This document shows positions 38,846-48,584 of a stretch of 64,000 nt of DNA, piece by piece. Origin of the DNA: Polytrichum commune (taxonomy: Eukaryota > Streptophyta > Polytrichopsida > Polytrichales > Polytrichaceae); NCBI GenBank assembly GCA_950295325.1, contig OX485806.1, positions 14,384,001-14,448,000 on the forward strand, given 5' to 3'. A model generated the notes under the pieces. It was not told the origin of the DNA, searched no databases, and saw only the letters and a list, made by a program, of their open reading frames with translations. The number at the start of each line of letters is the position of its first letter. Within the stretch, counting starts at the first letter, position 1. The position numbers were made by a program, and so were the translations under genes.

Positions 38846-40552
38846 ATGGAGGAGGAGACGCAAGGCGGCATCCGAGACCGATTTTCTGGTCGAGCAGGAA
38901 CCATTTCCCTGCAAGATTGGAAAATTCGGTTCAGGACATGGATGAGGGAGAAGCCTCAACGCAATACCAATTTCAACGATTGGTATGCGTTTGAGCTTCT
39001 GCCCCAACATTTAGAGCACGAAGCTCTGCAAACTTATGAGCAGTGGAGGGATGCTCATTGGATGGTGTTGCGCCAGGTGGAGCGATACTGGGAGACTCGG
39101 GTGGAGCTTATTTCTGCATTAAAGGAAGGCGCAACTTCTACTTTATTGGCCGCTTCTGTGGTGAAGCCGGAGCCAGCCGAGGGCGTCGTTGTGGTGGATG
39201 TGGAGGGGAGTTTTCCCAGTGGGCCTAAAGATCAGGCTCCCACATCCGCATCTGCGAGTACGTCGAGTCGGAGTATTCCACTCTCTCGGTATGCCTAGGC
39301 TACCCAGGCGGCATTAGCCTGTTTAGGGGCTCCGCCTGAATTTGATCCTCTGCATGAATTCCAACTCCATTTGGAGGAGGAATATGGAGGTTTCCGCCGA
39401 GATCAAATGCAGCGGATTCAGGATTTTCGACGGGAGAAAGAGGACACCCCTCGTACCATGTACACGAGGTTGGCGAGGTTTGCAAGAGAATCTGGAGGTG
39501 TTTTCGCAGAGAGCCAGTTGGTGAAGGTATTTTTGTCCAAGATTGACAAACGCCTCATTGACTTAGCGCTGCCCAGGATCATCATGGATTATGGTGGCCG
39601 GGCGACATTTGCAGAGGCTTTCGCCATTGTCGAGCAGTGTGATCGTGCATTGTGTCAGCACGATGCCACTGATTTGGTGTCCCTGCTAGTAGATTCTAGC
39701 AAATCCCGAAGAGTTCCGGTTGCGGCTGCGGGATTGGCGGAGGCCGAGGTAGACAAGACCATATATTGTTGGTCTTGTGGGCAGACCGGCCACGCTAAGA
39801 AGGACTGTCCTTCGAAGCAAAGGCAAGCCTAGACTGTCACAACTCCGAAGCGGAAACCATTTGTTCCCGCTAGGGGCTCGGCGAAGGGGACAACGGGTAA
39901 TCAGTTATCCAAGCAGTTGAAGTGTTCCCATTGTAGGCGGAACAATCACACGGTAGAGAACTGCTTTGCTCTCCATCCTGAGAAACGTCCTTCTTCCGAC
40001 CGGGAGAAGACATTGGAGGCGAAGATTGGAGCCATGGAGGAGAGGTTCAAAAACTTGGCGTCATCCGGCCAAATCTTGGCCTCACCGTCTTCCTCCGGAG
40101 CTCAGGCTAGTTCTTCCACTTCGGATTACTATATGTTCGGAGCTTCGGGCGAGGTGGTGAGTTCCGCGGACGTGACACGTGCTCAAGCCGTGTCACAATC
40201 CATACCTTCGACCACAAATGAATATGTGGCAAGCTCGCGAGCTCGGGACAATGCGCCCGCGGACCAAATTGGTCAGGCACGACTACCATTATCTTTTGGA
40301 TTGGCCGATGCCGTCCAATCTGTTAGTGGTCGTCATCCGAACGATGAGGTTTCACATTCAGCGACCGATGTGGCGCAAACGTTGGCATCCAAGGTGTTGC
40401 ACACACCTTTGTTCACGGCCATGGAGTGGTCATCGCCAGAGTTCCAACCTGCTAAGGTTTTTCACTTAGCAGGTAGGATTTTGGAAGGGAAGGCATCCTT
40501 ACCTTCTCTGACCGTGGCTAGCTCAAGCCACTACGGACATCCCTGCTTCTGA
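38846..40552 (+). pseudogene. gag: Ty3 gag with two zinc knuckles
   Basis: One reading frame from the ATG at 38846 to a TGA at 40550, broken only by TAG at 39296 and 39830. The capsid-like part contains LQDWKIRFRTWMREKPQRNT and TMYTRLARFARESGGVF...FLSKIDKRL. Two CCHC knuckles follow: CWSCGQTGHAKKDC (about 39770-39811) and CSHCRRNNHTVENC (about 39923-39964), the second separated by a basic linker. Both TAG codons sit where CAG (Gln) would restore the frame. Pol follows in the +1 frame from about 40520, so either a programmed shift or a mutation joins gag and pol. Confidence 0.85.
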
Positions 40553-41498
40553 AGATCATGAGGATGTGGCCAAACGGCGAGCGAGACTTGCGGCAGAGAC
40601 CATTGTGTCTTTTGACGCACACGCCTTAGATGACAAGGCACCGACCACGTCTTATGACTCACCAGTATCCGCGGGTGCAGCCTATCTGTCTGATGTCGCT
40701 GCTAGACCTGTCCGCGAGCGCCGCGGCATTCGACCCGGCGTTGTGCATATGGTGAATGATACAGGAATTTTGGTGGTCAGTCGCACTGGGAGCAATGCTA
40801 CTCGGGTTGCTCCCCGTTGTGTAATGATGGATTCAGGGGCACAGCCAGTTATGATCGGCAAGAGGCTTGCCCAAGAGTTGAGGTTGACGGCCGAGGATTT
40901 GGCTCCCTGTCCATTCACCATTGTCACATCCATTGGTCACGTAAAGCGGGCCATGGGTTATACTCGAGAGCCATTACAGCTTAGCTTCCGAGTAAAGCCT
41001 GGAGATTCACCCGCACCTCTTCTTCTTAGGTGTGCGGTGACGGATGCGACCAACTATGACATTTTAGTTGGTCAGCAAGCATTTTACCCTCTTGGTTTTG
41101 GTTTGGACAACTGGACTGAGGAGGCGTGGATCCGACCAGGTTGGTCGGCTGGGGATGGCCGCATGAAACTTATTCCCGTGGCTTTCGCGGCGGCCGCGAC
41201 CATAGCACCATTATCTATGGTTTTTGGATGTGGTGCTATGGTGGACACATTACCTTATGGTTCCGCATTGTTGGAGGAGTCATTGGCCTTCATGGGGAGT
41301 ACAGACGATCAACGGGATATGGCACCTAAGGGTGCATTAATGCGCCATCCCAAGGATCCCCTTCCTCCTTGGCGTGATTCTGCCGAGCTATTTCGGAGGT
41401 GCAAGGATATTGTTCACTCTCTCACTCCTAGGACACCGGTCATACCGAGTGTCCTTTTGACATTGGCAAATCCCATTTTATGGCAGCCGCCAGACGCG
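40521..41498 (+). CDS. pol: Ty3 pol: aspartic protease region
   Basis: The pol frame opens near 40520 (PASEDHEDVAKRRARLAAE) and is uninterrupted through the protease. The active-site block is MMDSGAQPVMIGKRLA near 40825-40872, with the D-S-G of retroviral-type aspartic proteases. A second block YDILVGQQAFYPLGFGLD lies near 41058-41110, corresponding to the usual flap-to-ILG region. The enzyme would cleave the element's polyprotein. The linker to the next domain (about 41120-41490) has no recognised fold. Confidence 0.8.
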
Positions 41499-42450
41499 GG
41501 GATTACTTTGGTGGAACTGTTTGGGGGCATCGGCACGGGCTTAGCAGCCGTATTGGAGGCTGGCCTCACGGTCAGACGGTATGTCTATGTGGACAACTCT
41601 CCAGTATCCACCCGTGTGGCTCGTCACCATCTTCACCAGTTGATGGTATTGTACCCCCAGCAGTTACACCCAACTGCCATTCGTGGGTGTTTTTCACGTC
41701 TCCCTTGTGATGTTACACTCATCAGTGAGGCCGACTTACGACACTTGGGCCCGGTGGATATCGTGATTGCGGGATGGCCATTCCAAGGCCACTCACGTGC
41801 TGGAGCAGGCCGAGGTTTAGAGGATCCCAGGTCTAGCCTTTTCTGGGACCTCATCCGGCTTATGCAATGGTGGTTTACCCACCAACCTTCCTCTCCAGGG
41901 TATATCTTCGAGAATGTACCTTTGTTGGAAGACTCTCGGGACAAGGTGTTGGAAGGCGGTCATTATGTCCGTCAACACCTTGGAGATCCCATTTTTGTGG
42001 ATGCTGCAAGCATTGGTTCTTATGCCCACCGGCCTCGGTGGATTTGGACCAACCTCGCACCGTCATCTACTTTAGCTGCAGCATTTTCTGTAGTGTCTCC
42101 ACCTTTGGATCAGAAGGTGGATGACATTTTGGATCCAAACCGGACCTCTTTGCCGGTTGTTCGAGATGATTTACCCCCGTTGGCATTGGTCAACAAAGTG
42201 GGGGCACCACGGAAGGCCTTTCCCACCTTTATGACGTTTCCACAGTCATTCGCCTTCCGCGATCGGGGGCCAGGTATGGTGTGGGATGCTAACACCAAAA
42301 TCCACACTGAACCGTTGGTTGACGAACGGGAGCGGACCATGGGATTCCGCACTGGCACCACCGCAACTCCTAACCTTTCTGAGGGCCAACGACGCTTCGT
42401 GTTGGGCCAAGCCATGGATCTTCATACCATGGTGTTGACTGTTGGTTTAT
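41499..42450 (+). CDS. C5 cytosine methyltransferase-like domain inside Ty3 pol
   Basis: About 310 residues between protease and RT, in the same frame. C5-MTase motifs occur in canonical (Dnmt1/Dnmt3-like, not DRM-permuted) order. Motif I is VELFGGIGTGLAAVLEAG (SAM binding) and motif II-like is RYVYVDNSP. Motif IV is VIAGWPFQGHSRAG, motif VI is IFENVPLLED, and motif VIII is AHRPRWIWTN. Near the end are ERERTMGFRTGTTA and motif X-like RFVLGQAMD. The ENV and RxR elements are intact, but motif IV reads P-F-Q where active enzymes have P-C-Q: the nucleophilic Cys is Phe (TTC at 41781-41783, one base from TGC). This copy should therefore be catalytically dead, though it could still bind SAM or DNA. 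Retrotransposons that captured C5-MTases are known in some algae and dinoflagellates (de Mendoza and colleagues 2018, from memory). Confidence 0.88.
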
Positions 42451-43574
42451 GCCTTGCATTGCAACGGCATCATGGTGACCAGTTGTTCTCTCTGGGGACA
42501 GAGGATTCTGGTCAGGGGGCACAATGGTCCACATCCATGGAGGAAGAAATTGAGGTCATGGTTGGACAAGCCGAACGAATCTGTCGATTCGAGCAGCAGG
42601 TGATGGAGGAGCTCCAAGCTCAACGGATTTATACTGCTTTGGCTTCTTCACCTCCGGTGGTGGCTTCATCATCACATATTGTTGGTGATGAAGAGGGGAT
42701 GGATTCTATTGCTAGCACGGAGGTTGGGGGCATGGTTAATGCCCCTTCCTCCCATTAGCAGTTAGAGTCCGTGCCAGCACCAGGTGGCTCTCTTCTAGTG
42801 GAGAGGGAGACCACAGAGTTTGATGATTGGCCATTGGAATTGGGCCCTCATCTCACTGGTGCTGAGGCACGGAAAGTACGAGCATTTATTCGCTCGTACC
42901 GTAGGTGTTTTGCTTTTAGCCTTCAAGATCTTGAAGGTTATAAAGGTCCAGTTAATCGGAAGACCAAGTCGGATCGATATCCTATGCCAATCCCGGAGGA
43001 GTTGTTCGATGCCCTTGGATTTGCTCGAGTCTTTAGCACGTTGGACTTGAGATCCGGCTATCACCAACTCCCATTACTTGTGGGAGACCGAGTGAAAACC
43101 GCATTCTGGGGAATTGATCAAGATGGGAAGGATCAACTTTACCATTGGAAGTTTCTTCCGTTTGGCCTGAAGAATGCACCTGCGGAGTTTCAGAGAGTGA
43201 TGGACCAAGTTCTCTCTGGCTTATTCTTTGCTCGGTGTTACATTGATGACGTTATCATTTTCAGTATAACACCACAGGAGCACGTAAGGCATCTTCAAGC
43301 CGTTTTTGAGCAGTTGCAGCGGTGGGGATTGCGCTTGCACCACGGCAAATGCAAGTTTTTCCATGACCGGCTGGCATATCTAGGGCATATGATTGTTTCA
43401 GGAGGTCTTGGGGTACAACAAGCTAAGGTGGACGCCTTGCAGAAGATTCCGGCACCGATTGATGTGCCGAGACTTCGTGTTTTCTTGGGCTTGGCGAATT
43501 ACTATCGGCGATTCGTCAAGAACTTTAGCTTGATCGCCAAGCCTCTCACCATTCTCACGAGCAAGGACCAACCG
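42451..43574 (+). pseudogene. pol: Ty3 pol: reverse transcriptase, internally deleted
   Basis: A TAG at 42756 interrupts the linker, then RT follows in frame. Palm blocks are present: SDRYPMPIPEELFDALGFAR, STLDLRSGYHQLPL, PFGLKNAPAEFQRVMDQVL and the catalytic YIDDVIIFS, then LGHMIVSGGL and FLGLANYYRRFVKNF. The fingers segment normally found upstream (the block ending in WRMCVDYRxLN) is missing: GYKG is joined directly to PVNRKTKSDRYP, an in-frame loss of roughly 70-80 residues. A second TAG lies at 43575. Confidence 0.85.
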
Positions 43575-45459
43575 TAGACTTGGGGTCGTGAGCAACAACA
43601 GGCGTTTGAGACATTGAAGCAGAAACTGGGTACGGCTCCAGTGCTTCGACGTCCAGATGTCTCCAAATCTTTCCAGTTGCATACAGATTGGAGTTCATTG
43701 GGTTTGGGAGCAATTCTCACTCAGAAGGATGATTTTAGTCGGGAGTATGTTGTTGCTTACGCTTCGCGAAGCAATAACACGGCGGAGGCTAATTATTCAT
43801 CCTACGAGGGAGAAGCATTGGCGGCGGTATGGGCTATTGCCCATTTTCGGCCGTATATTTATGGTCAACATTTTACTTTAGTGACTGACCATCAGCCGTT
43901 ACGGTGGCTCATGGAGTCGGATAAGCTTACTGGAAAGTTTGCCAGGTGGGTTTTATTGCTCCAAGAGTATGACTTTGAGGTGGTACACCGTGCTGGGATT
44001 ACCAACATGGATGCAGATGGACTCTCACGCAATCCAAGTCCTTCAGATGAGAACTTGACCGGGGCCAGATGGCATGGAGATTGTGATCGAAAGGCGGTTC
44101 CAGATTGGCACGCGGCTGCCTACCTCATTTTATTTTTTGGTGTATCTGTTGAGATTCCGATACAGGGCTCGGATGATGAGACTGATCGGCCTCAAGCTAT
44201 TGCGGATATATGGGAGGATCTTCCCGTATTGCATAAGCTTCAACAGGGTACCTTTCCTTTGTCTATTTCGGCAATGGAAAGGGATAGGATTGGACATCGA
44301 ATAACAAGGTTCCGTTGGGAGAACGGTTTGTTATTTCGATTCTGGCCGGATGGGACAAGGTGTATTGTTCCTAGGCCGGATCAGAGGGCCTCCTTGGTGC
44401 GACAAGTACACGAGGAACTTGGCCATTTTGGCATACGCAGGACACATTCGATGTTGCGTGGCCAATATTGGTGGACTGGCATGTATCAGTAGGTGGCTGC
44501 CTATGTCGGGAGGTGTGAAGTTTGTGACCGGGTTAGGTCTAGCTTTAACACCTTATCACCTCAGTTACAGCCCTTACCTATCATGGGATTGGGCTACCGT
44601 TGGTCGCTGGACTTTGCAGGGCCGTTGGTGGTTACACCACGTGGAGCAAAGTACGTTTTGGTAATGGTGGAGCATTTTAGCAAGTGGATTGAGCTTGTTG
44701 CTCTACCCCAAAACTCTGCAGAGTTGGCCGCGGCCGCCTTTTTGGATCGTGTGTTAGCACGTTTTGGAGCACCGGCTGAGGTGTTGACGGACCAAGGGAG
44801 GGAGTTCCTTGGTGCTTTTGAGGAATTATGCACTAAGGCGCTCATAGATCACCATACCACCTCTCGGGATCATCCGGAGGCAGATGGTTTGGCTGAACGA
44901 GTTGTTCAGACAACCAAGCGTGGCTTGAGGAAGTATGGATTACTTCGGGGAAGCCACCGGGATTGGGACCTTATGTTGCCTTGGATTGCTATGGGCTATC
45001 GATTTAGTAGGCAGGCCTCTTTGGCTTCCTACAGCCCGTATCAGTTGTTGTATGGACGTGAGTCTATACTCCCGAGTCTTATTCGGGAAAAACTAGCTCA
45101 TGTTGTGAACTTGGATGACCCAGACCTTTGGGCAGAGTGTTTGCAGGAGCGGGCTCAATTCTTCCAGAGGGCCATGCCTATGGCCATGGAGAATTTGTCC
45201 ATTGCTCAGCACCGTGATACATTGCGTTATGCACGCATTCGCAGTGGTGCTTACCGACCTCAGTTGCGGAGATTCCGGCGGGGGGATTATGTCTATCTCC
45301 AACGTGAGGCGCCTACGACATTGGATGTCAGGGTGGGACGTACTATCCTTCGGGTGAAGGAGGTGTTGCCGAGTGGTTTGTTGTTGTTGGAAGGCAAGGA
45401 TAGCAGGCAATGTCGCGAGCATTCCAAAAACTATGGCCCATGTCATCTACCTATTGAGG
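43575..45459 (+). pseudogene. pol: Ty3 pol: RNase H and integrase
   Basis: RNase H: HTDWSSLGLGAIL, SYEGEALAAVWA, TDHQPLRWLM and DADGLSRNP. Integrase: zinc-binding HEELGH...CEVC (HHCC), split by TAG at 44490. The catalytic core keeps all three acidic residues in WSLDFAGP, VLTDQGREF and HPEADGLAERVVQT. A C-terminal GPY/F-like region follows (GDYVYLQREAP...LRVKEVLPSGLLLLEG). The frame then runs into the inserted element at 45460 and stops at 45483, but it continues at 52511 with the PHD finger. No chromodomain is seen. Confidence 0.88.
45451..45459 (+). repeat. 9-bp target duplication, left copy
   Basis: CTATTGAGG here and at 52511-52519 flanks the 7-kb inserted element. Removing the element and one copy restores the pol frame (HLPIEG followed by TVHPEL). 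Confidence 0.85.
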
Positions 45460-45476
45460 GGGAAAAGCTATTTTGC

Positions 45477-45518
45477 GAGCGGTGAGCGGTGAGCGGTGAG
45501 CGGTGAGCAGTGAGCGGT
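45477..45518 (+). repeat. GAGCGGT heptamer array, left (6 units)
   Basis: Six head-to-tail GAGCGGT units, the fifth reading GAGCAGT, directly inside the terminal GGGAAAAGCTATTTTGC. The mirror array at 52424-52490 has at least nine perfect units. Such subterminal arrays often bind transposase; that function is inferred here. Confidence 0.85.
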
Positions 45519-45664
45519 AAGTTTTGTAGAATATTGAAATTTTGTGTGGTGAAACATGCCCTATGACCGCGGTGTAAAGCTAAATATTGAAATATTTATT
45601 GACAAAAATAACCTATAACCATGGTTGAGGAACCTATACTATATTTGCTTGCACATTCTCTTAT

Positions 45665-46150
45665 AAGGTTTGTAGGTTGGGAATGGGTCTCGGATGGTTA
45701 CAGGTTGTCATTTGAGGTGGACTAAGTCCCACTTGGAGAAGGCCTGGGATCCGAGGCCTCGTGGCTGTGGTATCATTTCAGATTGGGTATAAGGTTTAAT
45801 TTGTAGGTTGGGAATGGGTCTCGGATGGTTACAACTTGTCATTTGAGGTGGACTAAGTCCCACTTGGAGAAGGCCTGGGATCCGAGGCCTCGTGGCTGCG
45901 GTATCATTTCAGATTGGGTATAAGGTTTGTAGGTTGGGAATGGGTCTCGGATGGTTACAGGTTGTTATTTGAGGTGGATGAAGTCCCACTGGGAGAAGGC
46001 CTCGGACCCGAGGCCTCATGGCTTGAGCCCCTACATTCTGATTGTGTTTAAAGGGTGTGGTTTCTGGGTGGGTCTCGTCATTTCAAGTGGATGGGCTACT
46101 TTGCAGGAGGCCTCGGATCCGAGGTTTGTTGGCCTTGGGGTTTGCTGTCT
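45665..46150 (+). repeat. tandem repeat, about 126-131 bp, 3-4 copies
   Basis: Units start AAGGTTTGTAGGTTGGGAAT at 45665, 45791 (with a 5-bp insertion) and 45922. Each contains GTCTCGGATGGTTACA and GATCCGAGGCCTCGTGGCT. A degenerate fourth copy follows to about 46150. Copies one and two are nearly identical, so the expansion is recent. Confidence 0.8.
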
Positions 46151-46369
46151 GATTTGAGGTGAAGTTTATGGTTTCAGGTTGAATGTAGGCATGCCATGTT
46201 TGGGTTTCATGTTTAGCTACATTCAACCTGACTCCATAAATTTGAAATCGAATCATTGGTTTCAATTTGGGTCTCGACATGCCCAATGGCTTAGATTTCA
46301 TGTTCGGTCTCGGCATGGCCACTTTGGACAAGGCCTAGGGGTTTTATGTTTAGAATTTAGTGTCGTTGG

Positions 46370-46490
46370 TGTACACTTTAGTGAACTTGTAGACCATTGT
46401 GTAATATAGGTGGGCACCTCATATCATTGTTGAACATACTCATGCAGAGATATTAGTAAAGACACTTGAATGCCACGTTTCATGAGGTGA
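46370..46490 (+). repeat. dispersed repeat, copy 2
   Basis: Diverged copy of 8190-8335 (GAACATACTCATGC, CACTTGAATGCCAC, CATGAGGTGACAGTAATGG). Confidence 0.6.
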
Positions 46491-46845
46491 CAGTAATGGT
46501 TTAGGGTCATTTATTCAAACCAGCATTCGCCTAAAATCGCAAGCAATCATTGAAAAAGTGTATGAAAACCATAATACAAGAATAGTGGAAACCCTTAAAG
46601 AAACATGAGAATGGTATGAACTAATACGCCGATTATGGAAGTAAGTGATGAACAATAAAATTATTCGTTAACTCAAACGTTAACAAGAAACCAAGTGGTG
46701 TTCGAAAATATTTTAAACAATATCCCATAAACTCCGAAAGTAATACACATACAATGAATTCCATGCGGAATGAGTGCATAAAATGAAAAACCAACGGAAA
46801 AAAAAACGGTATATTAGATAGTACACAGACATACACATGAAGCTA

Positions 46846-48545
46846 TTACATCAAATCCGAATCACTATGATCACCTGATGATGAAGACATTCTAGAATCA
46901 CTAATATTTGAATCAGAGGAGGCATGACCATCAGATTCTAAAGCTTCTATATCCAAAACTCTAAAACTCTTCCCGGACGATATTTAGATGTAAAAGTCTG
47001 ATAAAAACCTCCAGCTAGTTGATTAGCAATATCATTTGCATATGTAAGAAGTTGCCAAGACTTTGGAGGGCTGGGATTGAATTTAGGGTCACAAAAAAAA
47101 GGCCGGTGAATAGGATAGCTCAATTTATCGCATCTGCAAATGCCAATGGTACCATGTTCATAACTCAACTTTAGAAGAAATGACAGCAAAAAACATAACA
47201 CTAGTAAGAGAATTTTTATGGATCATACTCACTTAGTAAAGCGAGATCTTTTCACAATCCTCTCAACGGGGATATCTTCACCCTCATGATCCTCTAAACT
47301 AGTGACACGGTCTTCAATAGTGACTGCAGAGGCTGCTCTAGAGATAAATCAATGGAGCAAGTAAGGCCTCAAAAATATCAACATCAGCCTCTAATGCCGC
47401 AATGTGACGGTGCACATTGCGGCATGCATGAATGGAAGATCCTACAAATAAAGAAGTTGGAAAAACTTAGTGGAAAAACCACAATAAATTTTCAGAGCAA
47501 AAAAATATTAACCATTAACCAACTGAAATGGAAGATTACAAAGACATACCGGTCGATGCCGTGCAATCTAGAATAATATCCCATGGGGAGCTACATGCTT
47601 CAATTAACATTTGCATTAGAAACACGGACTTTTCACGAGGCCCTCGCCATGGTGTGGATCCATTAGTTAGCTAGTCCTCACGAGAGACCAAGTTCTGGAG
47701 AATATCATCCCGTGCAACATCCACCCCATAAGGATCCAATTCAGGGATATGGCGAAATGAAAACTTCGATGCAGGTGACCCCGGCACGCTCCTAACCGCC
47801 AATGAAATAATGAACCTCATGGTCTACAATGTACCCGACATAAAAATCAATATTACTTTACAAAGTAAACAACACAACTAACTTAAGGATGAAATTGAAA
47901 CTGAATGCGGTGATGAGAAAGAAGGTTGAAGCTTTATCTTACAGTTGATGCTGGATTTATTGGGGATGTAAGATGAAGGCGGTTCATTTCCCACCACTCT
48001 TTCCGAATTGCAAAACCATACGATTTGCAATATCCAAGAATATTGGACTTCGTACTCATGTGAAAAGGGTGAAACAAAATAATTGCCCCATCGTCGTGCA
48101 AATGTTCGTCGGCAAAGTCAATTAGTGGTTGTAACGACTCTTTCGATTCTTGATTCCAAGCGGGAATGGATGATGGTGGGTTTGATATGCCAGGAACAGG
48201 AAGACTTTCCGGTATATCTGCAAGAATCAAGTCCAAACAGGGATGGTCCTCCGGAGAACCCTTGTAGTGCCGGGTTTTGTCTTTTGAGTGATGCACAATC
48301 AAAGGAGATTGTCACAATTTGTACATGACAAATGACTTCAATAAAACTAGGTTAAGGGTGAATAGAACAAGCATTCAACTAGTTCCATTCAACGAGGAGT
48401 TTAAATCATTTTGAAGTTTACCTACCTCTACAACAACCACAAGACATGAATCTCCCTGATGATGTGTGACTTCATAAAAAAATTGTAAGCAGTGACTGTC
48501 GGACAATAACAAATTTGAGGACCCTTATCGACAGGATTAAAAGAA
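46846..48545 (-). pseudogene. beta-class N4/N6 DNA methyltransferase-like gene relic, spliced
   Basis: Probable exons in transcript order: about 48545-48422, about 48304-47943, 47823-47550, 47441-47233 and 47133-46846, with GT-AG junctions. The order of motifs fits beta-class amino-methyltransferases. The catalytic half comes first (LDLILADIPES, then DDGAIILFHPFH, YGFAIRKEWWEMNRLHLTSP and FIISLAVRS). The SAM-binding motif I comes near the C-terminus (SVFLMQMLIEACSSPWDIIL, DCTASTGSSIHACRN, RHIAALEADVDIFEALLAPL). The tail is Ser/Asp-rich. Motif IV reads DIPE rather than DPPY/DPPF. Frameshifts occur near 48490, 48310, 47345 and 46965, and a TAG lies in exon 3, so it is dead. Bryophytes and ferns are reported to have N4C methyltransferases; whether this relic derives from one is untested. 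Confidence 0.6.
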
Positions 48546-48584
48546 TCCTCGCTTTATACATTGCCTAGTACTAGAAACACACTC

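Noticed and set aside
41499-42450. DRM-type methyltransferase
   Set aside because: Motif I precedes IV, VI and VIII in linear order, unlike the permuted DRM arrangement.
39296-44492. TAG reassigned as a sense codon (as in some green algae)
   Set aside because: The well-supported eIF6 gene ends at a TAG at exactly the expected length, so TAG is a normal stop in this genome.
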